Shown: positions 35,662 through 44,654 of the stretch, one piece after another | Layout: the number at the start of each line of letters is the position of its first letter | Position numbering within the stretch: position 1 is the stretch's first letter | DNA from: Chryseobacterium sp. CY350 | GTDB lineage: Bacteria > Bacteroidota > Bacteroidia > Flavobacteriales > Weeksellaceae | Assembly: GCF_027945075.1 (NCBI RefSeq) | Contig: NZ_CP116034.1 | Span: 1,736,001-1,800,000 of the forward strand | Length of the DNA: 64,000 nt | Direction: 5' to 3' | Translations under genes and position numbers: made by a program | The notes under the pieces: generated by a model | The model's input: the letters and a program-made list of their open reading frames with translations, nothing else | Database searches by the model: none | What the model was told of the DNA's origin: nothing

Positions 35662-36566
35662 TGCTTTACAATTGGATTAATTTTATTGGGTATTTTATTT
35701 TGAAGCCTCACATCACCCCATTTAAGTTTCCAAGCATTAAACGCATTATCATATATAGAATTTGTGCAAAATTTATAAACATTCCCGTCCTCTGTAACAA
35801 CAGCTAAATTATAACCAAGCTTTAGAACTATATTAGACATTTTAATCTCACCCTTTCTAATTAATAAAAGTTTGTGATCAATTTTTTCACCGGGAAACCC
35901 TCTATTAAACTCTACTATTTCTTTTAGAACGTCTGATGTTGTTAGATAAAAAAAACTTTGGAGGTGAGGTGTAAAATTATTCTTTACAAAAGTCTGTATC
36001 ATCTTTGTGCAATAAGATACACCCAGAATTCCTACATCTTTATTTTCCTTCATATAATCTATATAACCATCTAAAAAAAGATCTTGTGAACATTCTACTG
36101 AAGAATTGGTAAGTATAACAAAGCAATTCTCTTCATGTTTTATAGTATTGTAAAAGGATGAGTAACCAGAAAAGTCCATCCCTTCATTTACCACGTCTAG
36201 AATATTATCCGAATGCTGCTCTACAAATTTAATATTCTGATGTTTACGTATTTCTGAAATGGAAACATTAATATGCACTTTATTATACTTCTTTTCCTTA
36301 TTAAATCTTTCTAATTGAAATTTTAAACCACATTTAAATTCTGGTATTGTGCTTACAAATTTGCACCTCTCAAGAGCATATCCACCCCATTCGTGTATAT
36401 TAACATAAACAATAGGATTTGTAACCTTTTTTCTCTCTTTTAAAATTTCTTTATATTTTTTGCTGCTGCTTATATTCAAAATAAAATTTTTTAAATACAA
36501 TAAGGGGAGGAACAAAAACTCTATTAGGAGCATTAAATAAAATTTGAGTGTATTAGCTTTTATCAT
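35658..36566 (-). CDS. Polysaccharide-cluster protein, RgpF-like glycosyltransferase candidate
   Basis: 302 aa with an N-terminal membrane-associated hydrophobic helix (about 7-28). The core resembles the rhamnan synthesis protein F family: FVILTNSSVECSQDLFLDGYIDYM, VGILGVSY and THE-like FTPHLQSFFYLT, equivalent to the NDS and HLQS segments of RgpF enzymes. The match is by pattern only and moderate. Between two GT2 genes, with 4-bp and 1-bp junctions, it is almost certainly part of repeat-unit assembly. Confidence 0.5.
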   Translation of the reverse strand: MIKANTLKFYLMLLIEFLFLPLLYLKNFILNISSSKKYKEILKERKKVTNPIVYVNIHEWGGYALERCKFVSTIPEFKCGLKFQLERFNKEKKYNKVHINVSISEIRKHQNIKFVEQHSDNILDVVNEGMDFSGYSSFYNTIKHEENCFVILTNSSVECSQDLFLDGYIDYMKENKDVGILGVSYCTKMIQTFVKNNFTPHLQSFFYLTTSDVLKEIVEFNRGFPGEKIDHKLLLIRKGEIKMSNIVLKLGYNLAVVTEDGNVYKFCTNSIYDNAFNAWKLKWGDVRLQNKIPNKINPIVKQ

Positions 36567-36567
36567 A

Positions 36568-37395
36568 TTACAATTTCCTTATAAGTGTATAATAAATTTT
36601 GTAATAGTAATAACCGGCAACGCCAAGTCCGTTAATTTCTTTCAGAAATTTAATGTGCTCAAATTGCTTTTTAAAAGTTGTATGACAGTTTAGTAATTTT
36701 AAGAAAAAATATTTTAATCCAACTTGTCTTGCCCCAACTTCATTATGCGAATGTTGACGATAAAGAATTAGAGGCTCTTCAATTTCTACAACCCTTCCTT
36801 TGTGTTTAATCACACATAAAGTTATCCACCAATCATGCATAGGAATATTATGGGGAAAAGGGAAAACTATTTCTTTTATCTTTCTGTTAAAGCACATTGT
36901 ACAGCCTGTCACGAAATTAAATACCTCCGATATACCCTTTTTTTTCAGCAAATATGGTTTGATGCCAGAAGACTTCCAAAATGAGGGGTTAATTACATGT
37001 AGATCTTTGTTGACAACTTTTAAATCTGTATGCACAACTATGGGAATGTCTGGATTTTCCTTTTCACACTCCTGCAAAACAACTAACGTCTTTTGTACTT
37101 TATCAGCCAACCAGACATCGTCGTGATCACAAAAAAAATAATAATCGGCTTCAACATAACTTAGAAGTTTCATAAAAGTAATTGCTGGTCCCAAATTGAT
37201 CTCATCTGATTTTAATACATTTATTCTGTGATCCCTCTTTTGATAATCAGCTAAAATCGATAAAGTGCTATCACTCGATCCATCATCTTTTACGGTAAGC
37301 TCCCAATTGCGATAAGTTTGATCAACTAACGAATCTAGGAGATCAGCAAGATATTTTTCACTATTGTAGGTCGCCAACAAAACGGCTACTTTCAT
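36568..37395 (-). CDS. GT2 family glycosyltransferase
   Basis: 275 aa. VAVLLATYNSEKYLADLLDSL, VKDDGSSDSTLSIL (nucleotide-binding) and YFFCDHDDVWLADK (the DHDD metal motif) define a GT-A glycosyltransferase of the rhamnosyltransferase/RgpB-like type; VTGCTMCFNRK and MHDWWITL follow as the acceptor region. No membrane segment is present except a weak C-terminal one. Its start overlaps the EpsG-like gene by 4 bp. Confidence 0.9.
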   Translation of the reverse strand: MKVAVLLATYNSEKYLADLLDSLVDQTYRNWELTVKDDGSSDSTLSILADYQKRDHRINVLKSDEINLGPAITFMKLLSYVEADYYFFCDHDDVWLADKVQKTLVVLQECEKENPDIPIVVHTDLKVVNKDLHVINPSFWKSSGIKPYLLKKKGISEVFNFVTGCTMCFNRKIKEIVFPFPHNIPMHDWWITLCVIKHKGRVVEIEEPLILYRQHSHNEVGARQVGLKYFFLKLLNCHTTFKKQFEHIKFLKEINGLGVAGYYYYKIYYTLIRKL

Positions 37396-38438
37396 ATAAA
37401 TGTAGTGTTTACAATTAACTCATTATATAATATGTTCAAAAGCAAATATATTAAAGTATATACAATTACAAAGGTATATCCTGCAAATTTATTTTTGAAT
37501 ATATAAATACCTAAAGGAATCAACGCAATTTCCGCAACATTGAAAAGTTCATGAATTCTATAGGATATTGCCGGTATTACAGCCAACGCAGCAAATGCAA
37601 AAATTGACACTGCATTAATTTTAATAAATAATAATGCGTACTTATTCTCGTTTAAAAATTTATTCCTAAAAAAATACATTATATAAAAAAATACTATTTT
37701 TATGATCATAGCATAATTAAATACATTTATTGTACTGTCTTGCTTGTTACCGCTTTCCACACCTGCCTGATAAAGCTTGAGCTTTTCTTGAAAATAAGGT
37801 ATTGGTATCTCAATAATAACATTAAAACCTAAAAAATATATGAGATAACCCAAAGGAATTAGGTATCCATATATTTTCTCTTCTTTTTTAGGATTAACGA
37901 AATATATAAATAGCAAAAAAAATGCTGAATAATGAAATATAATTGCACATCCTATACACAGTAAAAACTTTACTAAATTTCTTTCATATATGTAGGGAAT
38001 TGAAAATAAAAAGAAAGCTACAGCAACGCCAGCCCTGATTTGAGTTAAATCATGTAGAATATAGTAATGCGAAAAATATACGAGTAGAGATAATAAAAAT
38101 AAGTCACTAATTCTCTTTATAGCAAAAAACTTTATTGAAATACCAAGCAATGCATAAACTATCAAAATAGATCGAATTGGTAATTCTAGTGTATATCTCA
38201 AAATATCTCTTATAAAAACGAAGGAAACTTCTATAATGGCTCCATAAAAAGCATAGTGCCATGCATTATAGTAAATATCACTGTCTTTATCAGAATTTTC
38301 CGGACGAAGACCCGCTATTAAAATAAAAACAACAAGTAAAAACCAAAAAATCACATTTTTAGCATTTTTTATATCAGTGGGAAAACAGATAAATAAAAGC
38401 AGTACTGTATACATTAAAAAGATAGACTCAACGATCAT
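37392..38438 (-). CDS. EpsG-family polysaccharide polymerase-like membrane protein
   Basis: 348 aa with about ten hydrophobic helices. After the first two, a loop reads GLRPENSDKDSDIYYNAW, matching the R-x-x-x-x-x-D...Y pattern of the EpsG/Wzy-like family, and YYILHDLTQIRAGVAVAFFLFSI is the second conserved loop. It probably polymerises repeat units on the periplasmic side of the inner membrane. A second unrelated polymerase lies at 61880-63241. It overlaps its neighbours by 4 bp at both ends. Confidence 0.85.
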   Translation of the reverse strand: MIVESIFLMYTVLLLFICFPTDIKNAKNVIFWFLLVVFILIAGLRPENSDKDSDIYYNAWHYAFYGAIIEVSFVFIRDILRYTLELPIRSILIVYALLGISIKFFAIKRISDLFLLSLLVYFSHYYILHDLTQIRAGVAVAFFLFSIPYIYERNLVKFLLCIGCAIIFHYSAFFLLFIYFVNPKKEEKIYGYLIPLGYLIYFLGFNVIIEIPIPYFQEKLKLYQAGVESGNKQDSTINVFNYAMIIKIVFFYIMYFFRNKFLNENKYALLFIKINAVSIFAFAALAVIPAISYRIHELFNVAEIALIPLGIYIFKNKFAGYTFVIVYTLIYLLLNILYNELIVNTTFI

Positions 38439-39415
38439 AAAATCTGTTTTTTTTCGGGTACAAAAAATCTTAATAAAATGTACAAAAGCTTTAAAAATCT
38501 TTTAGGAAAAATAGATAGTATTATTAGTAAACAATTATTAATACCAGTGTATTTTGTAAAACTTCCTTTTAAAGAACAATATATCTTATAATTTAAAACA
38601 TCATTTATTCGCATTTTCACAAAGCTATGATAACCAAAAAGTTTCGATTTTATAGAGTGTGATTTTACCGAGTCATCTATCAGATTCTGAGGAAAATTCT
38701 GAGGGAAATTTGAGTACGCCGACTCTAAGTCGGTGAAAAAGACTTCGAAAACGTTATTTGTCCAGTAACTTTTTTTACTTAAATTACCATAAATCAGACT
38801 CTCTGAAAACCAATACAGTTTACTTTCATTGTCTATGAAGCTATTAAAAATAAGTGCTAATTGTGGGAAATTCTTAAACTTCCTAATATCAAAATTTTCA
38901 AATCTTAAAGATGATCTACGATAAACAGTTGTTCCGGTCATTGTAAGATGCCAAGCCAAATCTACAAATATATTTTTTGCCCGATGATAATTTTTTGAGC
39001 TAATATCTACACGTCTATTCTTTTCTTTAAAAGAGATGAAATCAGAGTTTTCTGATTGAATAATGGACAAAATCCGACCTATGGAATTTTTATAAATCAA
39101 CATCGAATCACCCAAATACCAAATATAATCTTGTTGAGGGGTAGAAAGACTTTTTATACAATTGAGATCATGACCCAATCTGTTCTTATTTTTTGTATAA
39201 AAAATATAAGAGTATTTTTTCTTGAAGATTTCAACAATATTTTTCGTATCATCATTTGAGCTATCATCAAATATATAAATAGGAACATTATTAAATAGAC
39301 ATTCTTCAATAATGATCGCAAGATTTTCAGAAAGTATACCCGCCCGATTATAAGTAGGAATTGAAATTGCTAAAATTTTATTAATATCTTCCATCAAACT
39401 TTTCTGATTCAACAT
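38435..39415 (-). CDS. GT2 family glycosyltransferase, abequosyltransferase-like
   Basis: 326 aa. LAISIPTYNRAGILSENLAI and IYIFDDSSNDDTKNIV are the GT-A nucleotide site; YIWYLGDSMLIY has Asp at the metal position in place of a full DxD. It then has a C-terminal hydrophobic tail (LLIILSIFPKRFLKLLYILL) suggesting membrane association. The start could also be the ATG seven codons in (39394). It overlaps the flippase gene by 7 bp with the longer start. Confidence 0.82.
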   Translation of the reverse strand: MLNQKSLMEDINKILAISIPTYNRAGILSENLAIIIEECLFNNVPIYIFDDSSNDDTKNIVEIFKKKYSYIFYTKNKNRLGHDLNCIKSLSTPQQDYIWYLGDSMLIYKNSIGRILSIIQSENSDFISFKEKNRRVDISSKNYHRAKNIFVDLAWHLTMTGTTVYRRSSLRFENFDIRKFKNFPQLALIFNSFIDNESKLYWFSESLIYGNLSKKSYWTNNVFEVFFTDLESAYSNFPQNFPQNLIDDSVKSHSIKSKLFGYHSFVKMRINDVLNYKIYCSLKGSFTKYTGINNCLLIILSIFPKRFLKLLYILLRFFVPEKKQIL

Positions 39416-40755
39416 GCTTTATGCCAAAGTTTTCTTTTAGAAATAAATGTGTACACTACCCACGGCAAACTTATAAAAAAAGTTATAAAAAAATAACTCC
39501 ACACTACTCCCATAAGACCACCTTTTTTACCAAGTATTAAAAAGAAAGATGCCGTTACTATTGCTATTGCAAGAGAGTATATAAGTAGAGGTTCTTTTTT
39601 ATGGCATCTTAAATATATTGCAAGACCACCAATAAATTGATTAACAAATGCTGAGATTGCCAAAATTGAAAAAGGAATAAAAGATAAAAATCGATTTTCA
39701 ATTTCCATATTGTAATAATTTAAATATGCTATAAAGAGAATTGCGACTAATAAACCTGTAAAGCTGAAAATATTAGCCAACATAAAATTCTTCTTAAATA
39801 CCACATCTAACTCATAAAATTTACTTTGCGCAATTAATTTTGAAAACTGTGGTATTCTTATATTCATCCAACTTAATGATATTGTTAATATCCCATTTAT
39901 AAAAGCAAGCGAGATACCAACTTTCCCAGCAATAACTGCGCCTTCGGTCGCAAAAATGATAGGATTAAATAATTGATAAATAAAATAGCCGCTTGCCCAA
40001 CTAAGTGCTATTTTCCACTGAAGTGGAAAAATTTCTCTTATGTAATCTACTTTATGTATTATTTTATTACGCCAAACTTTTAACAACATTGGGTTTAACT
40101 TAGAAAATAAAATAAATGATGGAGGTACAAACGCGGAAATTAATAATGCAAAAGGATTGGCATATAAACCCATACCGGAAAAAAGCAGCAAAATACTTGC
40201 AAAAATAACGATGAGTTGTTGTATCGCACGTATTTTTGATGAAGTTGCAACAAAACCCAAACCTTCAATAAATGCCAGTATTGGCGTATAAAAAAGATTT
40301 ATTACTGTAGACAAACATAAAATAATCCAGGGTATATGCCAATCTATAGACTGTGCATTACTGAAATTATTAAAAAAAAAGAAACCTACAATAATCAAAG
40401 TTACAAATAATAAAAGCGAAATGCAAAAAAACCATTTTACACAAAACTTTAATAATGATGATAATCTTGAGCCAGCTTTTGTATCTACTTTTATATCATA
40501 GTTATATAACGAAATACTGCCCATCTCATGAGCAACAAACTGAGTAATTATTGCAGTAATGCCAAGTTCAAAGAAAACTTGAATAGCAAGAATGCTTCCA
40601 AATGTATAATAATATCCCTGTTCTTCTTTATTTAAGAACGTAGCGATGAAAAATATTGTAAAGATTGTACCAACAGCTTGTAATCCTCTAAAAAGCAAAG
40701 TAAAAAAAAGAGCAGAATCGAGTCCTATTGTACGGAAAAATTTTCTGATTTCCAT
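39409..40755 (-). CDS. Wzx-like oligosaccharide flippase
   Basis: 448 aa with 12 to 14 predicted transmembrane helices of the MATE/PST type (LFFTLLFRGLQAVGTIFTIFF, IIGFIFF..., ISLAFINGILTISLSW, IPQFSKLIAQSKFYELD). It would move lipid-linked repeat units across the inner membrane. It is the only flippase in the window, although there are two polymerase-type genes. It follows wzc by 10 bp. Confidence 0.87.
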   Translation of the reverse strand: MEIRKFFRTIGLDSALFFTLLFRGLQAVGTIFTIFFIATFLNKEEQGYYYTFGSILAIQVFFELGITAIITQFVAHEMGSISLYNYDIKVDTKAGSRLSSLLKFCVKWFFCISLLLFVTLIIVGFFFFNNFSNAQSIDWHIPWIILCLSTVINLFYTPILAFIEGLGFVATSSKIRAIQQLIVIFASILLLFSGMGLYANPFALLISAFVPPSFILFSKLNPMLLKVWRNKIIHKVDYIREIFPLQWKIALSWASGYFIYQLFNPIIFATEGAVIAGKVGISLAFINGILTISLSWMNIRIPQFSKLIAQSKFYELDVVFKKNFMLANIFSFTGLLVAILFIAYLNYYNMEIENRFLSFIPFSILAISAFVNQFIGGLAIYLRCHKKEPLLIYSLAIAIVTASFFLILGKKGGLMGVVWSYFFITFFISLPWVVYTFISKRKLWHKAC

Positions 40756-40765
40756 TTATCAATAT

Positions 40766-43147
40766 TTATTTAAAAAACTTCTGCCACCACTTTTGTTCTG
40801 TTGCGGTATAACCATATCCATACTTATTGCCGTAGCCAAGAAGTCCTAGAGCTATATCATTTAAAACAAAACCAACGTTTTGAATTCTTTTCTCTTCGAC
40901 TGCATTGTTAACAAAATCGATGTAGCTTTTTTCTGAATATCCAGATCTCGTTACATAAAGCGTCGTATCCGCAATATGAGAAATTAACATTGTGTCAGTT
41001 ACCAACATAAGTGGTGCGGTATCAACCACAATATAGTCATATCGCAGTTTTAATCGTCCAATAAGTTCATTAAATCTTCCATTATTCAATAAATCTGTAG
41101 GGTTTGGTGGTATTGTACCTGAAAAGATTACATCACAATTGCTATTAAAGACAGATTGATGTATGATCGTATCCATCTCAGTTTCTGATGAGGCCAAATA
41201 TTCCGTAAGACCGCTTACACCTCTCTTTTGTTCGTCATATCTTTGCAATTGGGGATTTCTTATGTCAGATCCTATGATAACGACTTTTTCTGACGGTGTC
41301 GCTAACAAAAGTGCTAAATTTAATGAAACAAATGTTTTACCTTCTCCTTTCACAGATGAGGTTACAAATATAACTTTACCTTTATTTATATTTAAATTTT
41401 TTGAAAGCAGAAAATTCATGTTTGTTATAAGAATCCTGAATGATTCTGCCATTGGGCTAAGTGGCGACTTAATAACAATTTCATCATCATTTTTTTTCAG
41501 AGTTGGAATCTCTCCCAGTACAGGATTATTAGATAGCTTAGAAAGATCTTTTCTAATCTTGATTTTATTATCAAAATATTCACGTATATATATGTAAGCG
41601 AAAGGTAAAAAAAGACCTAAAAATAGAGATCCAAGTAGTATATATATTTTTTTTGGTGAAACAGGTTTTTTTAATTTATATGCAGAATCTATTATTCTTG
41701 CCTTTTCCGAGGTTATTGCTTTTGAAATAGCAGATTCTTCTCTCTTCTGCAAAAGTAAAAGATACAGATTTTCTTTGATTTCCTGTTGTCTTTCGATACT
41801 TCTAAATATTTTTTCCTTAGCAGGAATTCCCACCAAATTAGCTTGACTCTTAGAAATTTCAGAAGAAAATTGATCTTTTATGACCATCTGATTATTTTTA
41901 GCCCTAACTAAACTCTCATTAACGCCATTTTTTAGGGTTGTTAATTGCTGTGTGATTTCTTTTACTATAGGGTTTTCAGATGTGCCATTCTCAAGCAACC
42001 TATTCCGGTCTAAAACAAGCTTATTGTAGGCACTTATATTTGAAGTTGCAGCATCATTATCAAGTCCAATATTTGTAGGTAATACGTGACGTAAATCATT
42101 TTTTTGAAGAGAGGATAATAAGATGTTTGAAATTTCAATCTGTGTCTCAATATCTAAAAGCTTATTCTTGGCACTTGTTGACAACTGAAGACTTAGCTGT
42201 GCTTCCCTAGCTAAATCTATAGTCTTATTTTCAACCTTGTATTTTTCTTTCCTATTTTCTACTTCTCCTAGTTCTTGCGAAATAATAGTAATTCTGTCAT
42301 CAATAAACTCTTCAGTTTTTCTTGCTTCTATATTTTTATCAATAATTGCATCTTCATTGTAAAAACTTACTAAACCATTAAGTATCGCAATCGCTTTTTC
42401 AGGTTCCTGATATTGCATTCTCAGTCCTAAAACTGTGGATTCCTTTTCTACAATTTTAACTTCATTTAGTTTCTGTAGATTATCTGTTGCATCATCAAAA
42501 GAAGAGTAAGTAAAGAAGAGATCATTTAAATTCCCGAGTTTTCTAGTTTTTCGTGGATTATAATTTCTATTTTTAGTAATTATAAAGCTCGCAAATTTAT
42601 ATCTTATTAATTTATTAAATTTAGTTCTTAATATTCCAAAATCTTTTGAATCCAATATTACATCATCATTAGTAAAAGATATTTTTATAGGAGTTTTTGG
42701 TGCATCTTCAAAAGCATTTTCTGCAACAATATTTACTGTAATTGGAGAAGTTTCATTAAACAGCTCTTGATCATAAAACTTACCGCTATTATAAATTGAT
42801 ATTTGCAGATTAAGATTTTTCACAACTTTCTCAGCAATCTTTTTAGAAGTAATCACTTCAATTTCATTCTCTATACTATTAGCGGGCATTCCCCCTAAAC
42901 CAGTAAGCCCTTGAAGCAACGACGCTTCAGGCGAGCCACCTGACGACTTTTTCGCATCTTTAATAAGAATTTTAGTTTGTATTTGATAGATTGGAGTAGA
43001 AAATTTAATAATTAGAAATCCTAATACTATAAACAAAAAAACTGATAAAATAAATAGGTACCATTTTTTTATATAAGGCTTCAAAGCTTCAGATGCGTTT
43101 ACATCTTTATTTTCAGGAATTTTTGTTTGCAAATTACGTAATCGCAT
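40766..43147 (-). CDS. wzc: Wzc-like polysaccharide co-polymerase and tyrosine autokinase
   Basis: 793 aa. Two transmembrane helices (about 30-50 and 500-520) bracket a periplasmic Wzz-type region with long coiled-coil segments. The cytoplasmic BY-kinase has Walker A VTSSVKGEGKTF (595-606), Walker A' VVIIGSDIRNP (622-632), Walker B YIVVDTAPL (704-712) and a Tyr cluster near the C terminus (Y772, Y776, Y778, Y780) for autophosphorylation. It controls chain length and export. The outer-membrane exporter Wza, its normal partner, is not beside it. Confidence 0.94.
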   Translation of the reverse strand: MRLRNLQTKIPENKDVNASEALKPYIKKWYLFILSVFLFIVLGFLIIKFSTPIYQIQTKILIKDAKKSSGGSPEASLLQGLTGLGGMPANSIENEIEVITSKKIAEKVVKNLNLQISIYNSGKFYDQELFNETSPITVNIVAENAFEDAPKTPIKISFTNDDVILDSKDFGILRTKFNKLIRYKFASFIITKNRNYNPRKTRKLGNLNDLFFTYSSFDDATDNLQKLNEVKIVEKESTVLGLRMQYQEPEKAIAILNGLVSFYNEDAIIDKNIEARKTEEFIDDRITIISQELGEVENRKEKYKVENKTIDLAREAQLSLQLSTSAKNKLLDIETQIEISNILLSSLQKNDLRHVLPTNIGLDNDAATSNISAYNKLVLDRNRLLENGTSENPIVKEITQQLTTLKNGVNESLVRAKNNQMVIKDQFSSEISKSQANLVGIPAKEKIFRSIERQQEIKENLYLLLLQKREESAISKAITSEKARIIDSAYKLKKPVSPKKIYILLGSLFLGLFLPFAYIYIREYFDNKIKIRKDLSKLSNNPVLGEIPTLKKNDDEIVIKSPLSPMAESFRILITNMNFLLSKNLNINKGKVIFVTSSVKGEGKTFVSLNLALLLATPSEKVVIIGSDIRNPQLQRYDEQKRGVSGLTEYLASSETEMDTIIHQSVFNSNCDVIFSGTIPPNPTDLLNNGRFNELIGRLKLRYDYIVVDTAPLMLVTDTMLISHIADTTLYVTRSGYSEKSYIDFVNNAVEEKRIQNVGFVLNDIALGLLGYGNKYGYGYTATEQKWWQKFFK

Positions 43148-43263
43148 CTTTGTTTACTTCTTTTAATAAGTTCCGCAATTTACATATATTTTTTAATTGT
43201 AGCAATTAAATACATTGATGATAATTTACATATTAAGTACTAAAATATTTGTAAAATTAACCT

Positions 43264-43920
43264 TTAATTACGATTAAATTTATTTTTTCCCAACTCGTAA
43301 GTCAACATCAAACCTCCTCTTGTCGGAATGATTTCGCCACTTTTATTCCATCTTGAAGAACCGTCATATCGCTCATTATTATCCTTCAGATATCCTCTAT
43401 AAAGTGATTGAGATGTTCCTACTCCAGCGTAAAGATCTAATCCCAAATTTTCGTTGATTGTAAAATGATATCCGCCACTGACTCCGATGACAAAGGCTAA
43501 ACCTTTTTGATATCTCTCAGTAATACGTACACCTCCATCTGCTAAAAGTTGCGGACTACCGTCTTCGTTCAAGACAGGTTTTGCCTGAAAATAATTCCAT
43601 TTCTGGAGATTGTACGCAGCAATGCTTCCATAAGCACCAACATACCAACCTTTCATCACATCTTTAAAATAATATCTCCCTTCCAAAGTCCCCATATAAA
43701 TTTGCAGATTTTTGCCAGCAAAGGATTTCCATGGCGATATAAATCCTTCTGCCTGAATAGAAATTTTATTATTCAAAGCCTTTTCGGCTGCAATATTGAT
43801 CATTCCGATCGGAACAAAAGGAGCATTGACTTTTATTTCCGTTTGAGCATGTGCTTTACTACAGAAAAATGATGCTGAGATAAAAGTCATTTTATAAAAC
43901 AACTGCATTGTACACTTCAT
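43264..43920 (-). CDS. DUF3575-type outer-membrane beta-barrel protein
   Basis: 218 aa with a signal peptide ending SKAHAQ (about residue 26). The mature part has the family opening INIAAEKALNNKISIQAEGFISPW, then GRYYFKDVMKGWYVGAYGSI, FVIGVSGGYHFTINENLGLDLYAGVG and a C-terminal strand. DUF3575 proteins are small porin-like barrels of unknown function, often in Bacteroidota surface loci. It lies between wzc (115 bp) and a sugar transferase gene (14 bp). Confidence 0.75.
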   Translation of the reverse strand: MKCTMQLFYKMTFISASFFCSKAHAQTEIKVNAPFVPIGMINIAAEKALNNKISIQAEGFISPWKSFAGKNLQIYMGTLEGRYYFKDVMKGWYVGAYGSIAAYNLQKWNYFQAKPVLNEDGSPQLLADGGVRITERYQKGLAFVIGVSGGYHFTINENLGLDLYAGVGTSQSLYRGYLKDNNERYDGSSRWNKSGEIIPTRGGLMLTYELGKNKFNRN

Positions 43921-43934
43921 ATTTTTGAACGGCT

Positions 43935-44504
43935 TTATTTATTTAAAACCGAGAATGTCCTAAGCAAAATCTGTGCATCTTTTTTAAAAGAGAGATGATG
44001 ATAGTACATTAAATTCATTTTAATTTTTTGGGGGAAGAGAATTTCGTCATTATATTTCAACGGATTCTCCTGCATATTCAGAATTTCTTCTTCGTTCCTA
44101 AATTCGATTCCTGCATCACTCGTCAGTCCTGGCTTTAGTTCTAAAATTTTACGATCAGCACCTTGCAGTCGATCGTAATAACCAGGAATATCTGGTCGTG
44201 GACCAACAAGTGACATATCTCCTTTTAAAACATTAAAAAGTTGGGGCAATTCGTCAAGTTTTGTTTTTCTGAGCCATAAACCAATTTTTGATTTTGTGGC
44301 ATTTTTTGAATGGTAGGTCTGAAATTTATAGATTGTAAAAATTCTGCCTTCGCGTCCAATTCTTTTTTGCATAAAAATGCCGGGGAAACCAGTATCAGCT
44401 GATGCAACGATAAGAATAATAAGAAGAATGGGTAGTAAAATACAGATCGCCACGAAACTTAATCCGTAGTCCATTATTGCTTTCCACCATGGATATTTCT
44501 TCAC
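43935..44504 (-). CDS. Phosphoglycosyl transferase (bacterial sugar transferase), short PglC-like form
   Basis: 189 aa: an N-terminal re-entrant hairpin (YGLSFVAICILLPILLIILI) and a catalytic domain with [44 protein letters not shown] and ELKPGLTSDAGIEF. The usual PGITGWAQV segment is altered to KPGLTSDAGIEF, so the acceptor-end region differs from its two paralogues here. It starts a repeat unit by transferring a sugar phosphate to undecaprenyl phosphate. Confidence 0.88.
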   Translation of the reverse strand: MKKYPWWKAIMDYGLSFVAICILLPILLIILIVASADTGFPGIFMQKRIGREGRIFTIYKFQTYHSKNATKSKIGLWLRKTKLDELPQLFNVLKGDMSLVGPRPDIPGYYDRLQGADRKILELKPGLTSDAGIEFRNEEEILNMQENPLKYNDEILFPQKIKMNLMYYHHLSFKKDAQILLRTFSVLNK

Positions 44505-44587
44505 TTGTGCTGAATTGATTCACAAATATATATAAATAAAATGATCTGTGAATCTAGGCGTGCTTTTTAATAGGTTTGTCAATAACA

Positions 44588-44622
44588 AAAAAAACTGTTT
44601 ACTTAATGAAAAGCAAACAGTT
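44588..44622 (-). terminator. Probable terminator after the aminotransferase gene
   Basis: AACTGTTT and AAACAGTT arms around a 14-base loop that can pair further, with an A7 run on the left giving a U tract on the minus strand; 33 bp past the stop. Confidence 0.6.
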
Positions 44623-44654
44623 ATAGTACATATTAATTTTAATTAAACTGAAAA

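Noticed and set aside
36000..44500. CRISPR arrays or other tandem direct repeats in the AT-rich polysaccharide region
   Set aside because: No regularly spaced repeats were seen; apparent similarities are common A/T runs.
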